A stretch of DNA of 64,000 nt from positions 126,501 through 190,500 of the forward strand of contig NZ_FNEV01000005.1 of NCBI RefSeq assembly GCF_900100295.1. The letters are read 5' to 3'. Source of the stretch: Salimicrobium halophilum (GTDB lineage: Bacteria; Bacillota; Bacilli; Bacillales; Halobacillaceae). Below, piece after piece: positions 60,412-64,000 of this stretch. Each line of letters starts with the position of its first letter. Position 1 is the first letter of the stretch. The notes below the pieces were generated by a model that had not been told where the DNA came from, did not search any database, and saw only the letters and a program-made list of their open reading frames with translations. Made by a program: the position numbers and the translations under genes.

Positions 60412-62357
60412 CGCGTGTCACCTCCCATTTCTCTTTCCGTTTCACGTACATCTTCCTCGTGGATATGACGGCCATCATCCTTCTCGAAAGAACGATAGAA
60501 TAGAAGGACAGCGATACCAGCGGCTGCAATGTAAACCAGCAGCCAGAGACTGAACACCAGACCGAATCCGAGAACAAAGAAGAAAGAGCTCATAATGAAT
60601 GGCTGACCACTGTTATTCGGCATGTGGATGTCGGTGATCTTCTCTTTAAAGAGTTTCTCTCCTTCGTACTTGGAGTCCCAGAACGGTTCACGGGTATTCA
60701 CTTCCGGTTCTACCGCAAAGTTGTACTCAGGCACAGGAGTGCGTGTCGCCCATTCAAGCGTACGTGCATCCCATGGATCGTCTCCGATATCGCGGCTTGC
60801 ATAGCGGGCGCTGTAGTAAACGTTGTATACGATGAGTATGAAGCCCATCGCCAGGCCGAGTCCTCCAAAGAAGGAGAGAAGGTTCCAGACACCGAATCCG
60901 GCTACTTCCGAATACGTGTACATTCGGCGCGCCTGTCCATCAAGTCCAGCGATGAACATCGGGAAGAACGCGAGACAAGTACCTATGGCAATGTTCCAGA
61001 ATGCCCATCGTCCTATCCGTTCGTTCAGCATGAAGCCGAACATCTTCGGCCACCAGTAAGTCATTCCGGCAATCATCGCAAAGACGACTCCAGGGATGAT
61101 CACAAGGTGGAAGTGAGCAACGAGGAACATCGTGTTGTGATACTGATAGTCCGCACTTGCGATACCTAGCATTACTCCGGTCACACCACCAATAGTGAAG
61201 ATCGGGATGAAACCGATGGAATAAAGCATCGGTACGGTGAATTGTATCTTTCCTTTCCACATCGTAAACAGCCAGTTAAATATCTTGATTCCCGTCGGTA
61301 TGGCGATGGCCATCGTCGTAATCGAGAAGATACTGTTTACAAATGCGCCTTGCCCCATCGTAAAGAAGTGGTGCACCCAAACGAGGAAGGCGAGTGTGGA
61401 TATGACTACAATGGCGACAACCATTGAAGTATAACCGTATAAGTTTCGTTTGGAGAACGTAGAAATAACTTCACTGTATATACCGAAGGCGGGAAGCACA
61501 AGAATATATACTTCCGGGTGTCCCCAGACCCAGAAGAAGTTCGCCCATAGCATGGCCATACCGCCGTTATCGATTGTAAAGAAGTGGGTACCGAATAACC
61601 GGTCCATCGTTCCCATCGCGAGAGCCACTGTAAGGACAGGGAATGCGAATACGATCAACAGGTTCGTGATCAGAGCACTCCACGTAAACAGAGGCATTTT
61701 CATAAGAGTCATGCCCTTCGCGCGCATTTTGAAAATGGTGACGATAAAGTTGATCCCGGTGATTAATGTACCCAAGCCGGCGATCTGCAGGGCGATCATG
61801 TAGTAGTTCGTACCGACGTGTTCCGATAACTGATTACCGGCTAGCGGAAAGTATGATGTCCATCCGGAGCTCGGCGACCCTCCGATAACGAAGGAGATGT
61901 TGAAAAGCATCGCTCCCATGAAATAAAGCCAGAAGCTGAGCGCGTTAAGGCGTGGATAAGCAACGTCCCGTGCTCCGATCTGAAGCGGTACAGCAAAGTT
62001 CATCAAAGCTGTAATGAAAGCCATAGCCATGAAGAAGATCATGACGACTCCGTGTGTCGTGAATATCTCATTGTATTCGGCTGCACTTAATAACTCGTTG
62101 CCGGGCCTGGATGTCTGTGCACGCATCATAAGAGCGTCGACACCACCACGGAATAGCATGAGTAGCGCGGAGATCAAATACATGATTCCGATTCGTTTAT
62201 GGTCAACCGTCGTCAGCCATTCCCTCCAAAGGTATCCCCATTTTTTGAAATAGGTAATACCTGCCAGGACCGCAATCAGTGTGAGACCGATGGCGACCAT
62301 GGACAGATAGATGGTGGGAGTGGGGTTCGGGACGGCAAATTGTTTGAAAAACTCCAT
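60408..62357 (-). CDS. qoxB: cytochrome aa3 quinol oxidase subunit I
   Basis: A 649-residue haem-copper oxidase catalytic subunit that reduces O2 to water with quinol electrons and pumps protons. Ligands: haem a His in TTHGVVMIFFMAMAF, CuB His in WGHPEVYILVLPAFG (with the cross-linked Tyr) and VWVHHFFTMG, haem a3 and a His in AHFHLVIIPGV. About 14-15 membrane helices, including a short C-terminal extension rich in charged residues. A2-type K and D channel features appear present. Confidence 0.97.
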   Translation of the reverse strand: MEFFKQFAVPNPTPTIYLSMVAIGLTLIAVLAGITYFKKWGYLWREWLTTVDHKRIGIMYLISALLMLFRGGVDALMMRAQTSRPGNELLSAAEYNEIFTTHGVVMIFFMAMAFITALMNFAVPLQIGARDVAYPRLNALSFWLYFMGAMLFNISFVIGGSPSSGWTSYFPLAGNQLSEHVGTNYYMIALQIAGLGTLITGINFIVTIFKMRAKGMTLMKMPLFTWSALITNLLIVFAFPVLTVALAMGTMDRLFGTHFFTIDNGGMAMLWANFFWVWGHPEVYILVLPAFGIYSEVISTFSKRNLYGYTSMVVAIVVISTLAFLVWVHHFFTMGQGAFVNSIFSITTMAIAIPTGIKIFNWLFTMWKGKIQFTVPMLYSIGFIPIFTIGGVTGVMLGIASADYQYHNTMFLVAHFHLVIIPGVVFAMIAGMTYWWPKMFGFMLNERIGRWAFWNIAIGTCLAFFPMFIAGLDGQARRMYTYSEVAGFGVWNLLSFFGGLGLAMGFILIVYNVYYSARYASRDIGDDPWDARTLEWATRTPVPEYNFAVEPEVNTREPFWDSKYEGEKLFKEKITDIHMPNNSGQPFIMSSFFFVLGFGLVFSLWLLVYIAAAGIAVLLFYRSFEKDDGRHIHEEDVRETEREMGGDTR

Positions 62358-62375
62358 CCGTAAGACTCCTCTCTC

Positions 62376-63266
62376 TTAATGTTCCGAGTGTTCCATATCC
62401 TCTTCGTTCATTTCTTCCTTGTTCATGTCCCCATGGTCTCCATGTTCTTCCGGAGCAGGATCGAACTCGAGGTGTGTACCGGTAAAGGTCTTCTGACCCA
62501 AATGACCGGGTTCAAGTAGTTCATCAAATGTTTCTTCATCAATAGGTTCTGCGGTTTCCTGAACTTCTTCGACCCATTCATTGAACTCTCCCTGAGAGAC
62601 TGCATTTACGTTGAAGGTCTGTTCGGCGAACCCTTCGCCAGAGAAGTTGGAATTTCGTCCCCACATCTCTGCTTCTTCCGTAGCTGCCAAGTTCAGTTTC
62701 GTGAGCATCCCTGTCATGGCGTATTTTTGTCCGCCTAGTTGAGGAATCCAGAAGCTTGAGATGGCATCAAACGAGTAAAGGCGGAATTCGATAGGACGAT
62801 CCGTAGGGATATAAAGGTAGTTCAACGTTTCGATATCTTGTTCCGGGTAGCTGAAATGCCATTTCCAGTTTGAAGAAGAAGCGTAAATCACCATAGGTTC
62901 CTGGTCTTTGAACCCTTCAGGTACGCTTTCTGCCTGATACGTACTTTGAACTGATACAAACGATAGAAAAACGATGATCAGAACAGGGATTCCGATCGTA
63001 GTGATCTCCACCCATATGTTTCCTTTGATGATTGGTGGTCTATAGTCTGACGCCGTTTTCGTAGAACGATATTTGACTAGAATATATATAAGCAAAACGA
63101 AGACGACAACAACGACAAACAGCATCGTCCAAATGGAAATCATGATGACGTCTTTCAGTAGTGCTGCCTGAGGACCTTTCGGATCAAGCACCGTGACCGG
63201 TTCACAGCCGCCGAGAAAAAGAATGACCGACAGCAGGAGACCGGAGAACAGCCATTTTTTATTCAT
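62376..63266 (-). CDS. qoxA: cytochrome aa3 quinol oxidase subunit II
   Basis: A 296-residue lipoprotein subunit II: lipobox LGGC (Cys21), two membrane helices, then the cupredoxin domain (YASSSNWKWHFSYPEQDIETLNYLYIP and SSFWIPQLGGQKYAMTGM). The Cys and His ligands of CuA are not present, the mark of quinol oxidases. The C terminus ends in an acidic, His- and Met-containing tail (EEHGDHGDMNKEEMNEEDM). The ATG at 63266 follows AAAGGAG; a reading from 63314 has none. First gene of the operon. Confidence 0.95.
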   Translation of the reverse strand: MNKKWLFSGLLLSVILFLGGCEPVTVLDPKGPQAALLKDVIMISIWTMLFVVVVVFVLLIYILVKYRSTKTASDYRPPIIKGNIWVEITTIGIPVLIIVFLSFVSVQSTYQAESVPEGFKDQEPMVIYASSSNWKWHFSYPEQDIETLNYLYIPTDRPIEFRLYSFDAISSFWIPQLGGQKYAMTGMLTKLNLAATEEAEMWGRNSNFSGEGFAEQTFNVNAVSQGEFNEWVEEVQETAEPIDEETFDELLEPGHLGQKTFTGTHLEFDPAPEEHGDHGDMNKEEMNEEDMEHSEH

Positions 63267-63386
63267 GACCAGACTCCTTTCTGAGTAAGTTCTGTAAGCG
63301 TGTATTCCTATCATAGGGGGTGAGGACAGACGTTCGCAATGATTATGTCAACAGTTCACAAATTGTTCATGTTCAGTGAAAAAAAT

Positions 63387-63402
63387 GTCACAAAGGTGTG
63401 AC
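63387..63402. promoter_or_regulatory. perfect palindrome upstream of qoxA
   Basis: GTCACAAAGGTGTGAC is a perfect inverted repeat (6-4-6). Several TGTGA/TCACA half-sites lie within 80 bases of it, about 120-200 bases before the qoxA start. It might be a redox or oxygen regulator site, but it does not match Rex or Fnr consensus exactly. Confidence 0.35.
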
Positions 63403-63520
63403 GAAGTTGTGAAAAAGTGGAATAAAAAGCGGTTTGTAGACATAATCTTCACAATTCATCGAAAAAACGCGTCACCTATCATTTTACAGAAGAACGTGTC
63501 GAATTGATAGGCTAATAACC

Positions 63521-63551
63521 AAAAAAGAATCCTGAAGGAGGACCTTCAGGA
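63521..63551 (-). terminator. terminator containing the HD-GYP stop codon
   Basis: On the minus strand TCCTGAAGG/CCTTCAGGA, 4-base loop, then TTCTTTTTT. The TGA of the HD-GYP gene lies in the first arm. Confidence 0.85.
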
Positions 63552-64000
63552 CTCTAGTACGTTTTCTATAAATAAGTCTACGAGTTTAGGATCGAATTGT
63601 GTGCCGGAATGATTCTTAAGCTCCTGGATCGCTTTTTCTTTCGATAAAGCTTCCCGGTAGGGAGTTTCACTGATCATGGCATCATAGGCTTCTGCAATCT
63701 GCAGAATACGTGCTTCGAGCTTGATATCTTCTCCTTGTATTCCAAGGGGATAACCGCGTCCGTCGAAGTGCTCATGGTGGGAAAGGACGACCATAGCGAT
63801 ATCGGCGAATTCTTCGGAAGAATTAAGAATCCGGTGGCCGACTTCCGAGTGACGCTTTACTTCTTCGTACTCTTCCGAAGTAAGTGGACTTTCTTTGTTG
63901 AGAATCGAGTGGTCGATGGCTATTTTCCCGATGTCATGAAGCATTCCTGCTGTTTTCAGGCTGAGTAAGTGCGTATCATCGAGCTGCAGCGCCTGGCCGA
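63546..64000 (-). CDS. HD-GYP domain protein (5' end cut by the window)
   Basis: C-terminal 150 residues of an HD-GYP phosphodiesterase. The HD motif is LKTAGMLHDIGKIAID and the GYP motif is SHHEHFDGRGYPLGIQGEDI, followed by AEAYDAMISETPYR. Such proteins hydrolyse cyclic di-GMP or other cyclic dinucleotides. The frame continues through the window edge, so any sensor domain is outside. It lies upstream of qoxA on the same strand, with a terminator between. Confidence 0.88.
   Translation of the reverse strand, partial: GQALQLDDTHLLSLKTAGMLHDIGKIAIDHSILNKESPLTSEEYEEVKRHSEVGHRILNSSEEFADIAMVVLSHHEHFDGRGYPLGIQGEDIKLEARILQIAEAYDAMISETPYREALSKEKAIQELKNHSGTQFDPKLVDLFIENVLES

Noticed and set aside
59647-60468. 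273-codon open frame on the plus strand
   Set aside because: It lies antisense to qoxC and qoxD and has no ribosome site; the sequence is explained by the conserved oxidase genes.

Overview
The window reads as chromosomal DNA of a spore-forming, low-to-mid GC Firmicute of the family Bacillaceae. The gene order follows the Bacillus subtilis stretch addB-addA ... yitW ... med-fabH-fabF ... yjbA-trpS-opp-yjbC-spx-yjbE-mecA-coiA-pepF-spxH-yjbI-yjbK-relQ-nadK-yjbO-prpE ... fabI-cotO-cotZ. Many proteins carry acidic, Asp/Glu-rich linkers (the lipoprotein at 16108, OppA, MecA, QoxA), which suggests a moderate halophile such as a Halobacillus relative. That is an inference; no rRNA or tRNA gene is present to fix the taxon.

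Layout. 1-5670: recombination nuclease AddAB (addB cut by the window edge) and a small HNH protein. 5684-12700: a DUF418 membrane protein, ornithine aminotransferase RocD, YisL, a GntR/ABC transporter operon and asparagine synthetase AsnO. 12754-23613: a membrane-anchored GH13 protein that appears to have lost its catalytic residues, DegV, YitT, a BsuPI/Gmad2 lipoprotein, several small conserved proteins, YitU/V/W, UppP and Med. 24202-30522: FabH, FabF, an LCP-family wall enzyme, YjbA, and TrpS behind a T-box leader. 30800-36741: the oppABCDF peptide importer. 36879-48983: a putative glycoside hydrolase followed by the Spx/MecA/SpxH regulated-proteolysis cluster, with CoiA, PepF, a truncated haemoglobin, a CYTH protein, RelQ, NAD kinase and a pseudouridine synthase. 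49277-58836: PrpE, MgtE, FabI, two PH-domain membrane proteins, spore coat proteins CotO and CotZ/CotY, a second pseudouridine synthase with no usual start codon, an MBL hydrolase and a YetF-like protein. 58941-64000: an acetyltransferase, the qoxABCD aa3 quinol oxidase operon and the 3' part of an HD-GYP gene.

Functionally the genes are mostly housekeeping: fatty-acid synthesis (fabH, fabF and fabI, with FapR-like sites before fabH and fabI), peptide uptake, oxidative-stress regulation by Spx with its adaptor SpxH, stringent response, respiration and sporulation. I see no insertion sequence, prophage or CRISPR array.

The most interesting structure is a family of about 100-nt hairpin repeats in four intergenic clusters (near 23.8-24.1, 26.5-26.7, 38.2-38.4 and 49.0-49.3 kb). 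Seven complete units differ in sequence between copies, yet their stems stay complementary through paired substitutions. Other points worth a second look are the inactivated amylase, the pseudouridine synthase apparently starting at ATC/ATT, a near-perfect Fur box with no gene behind it, and a recurrent arrangement in which the stop codon lies inside the terminator hairpin.
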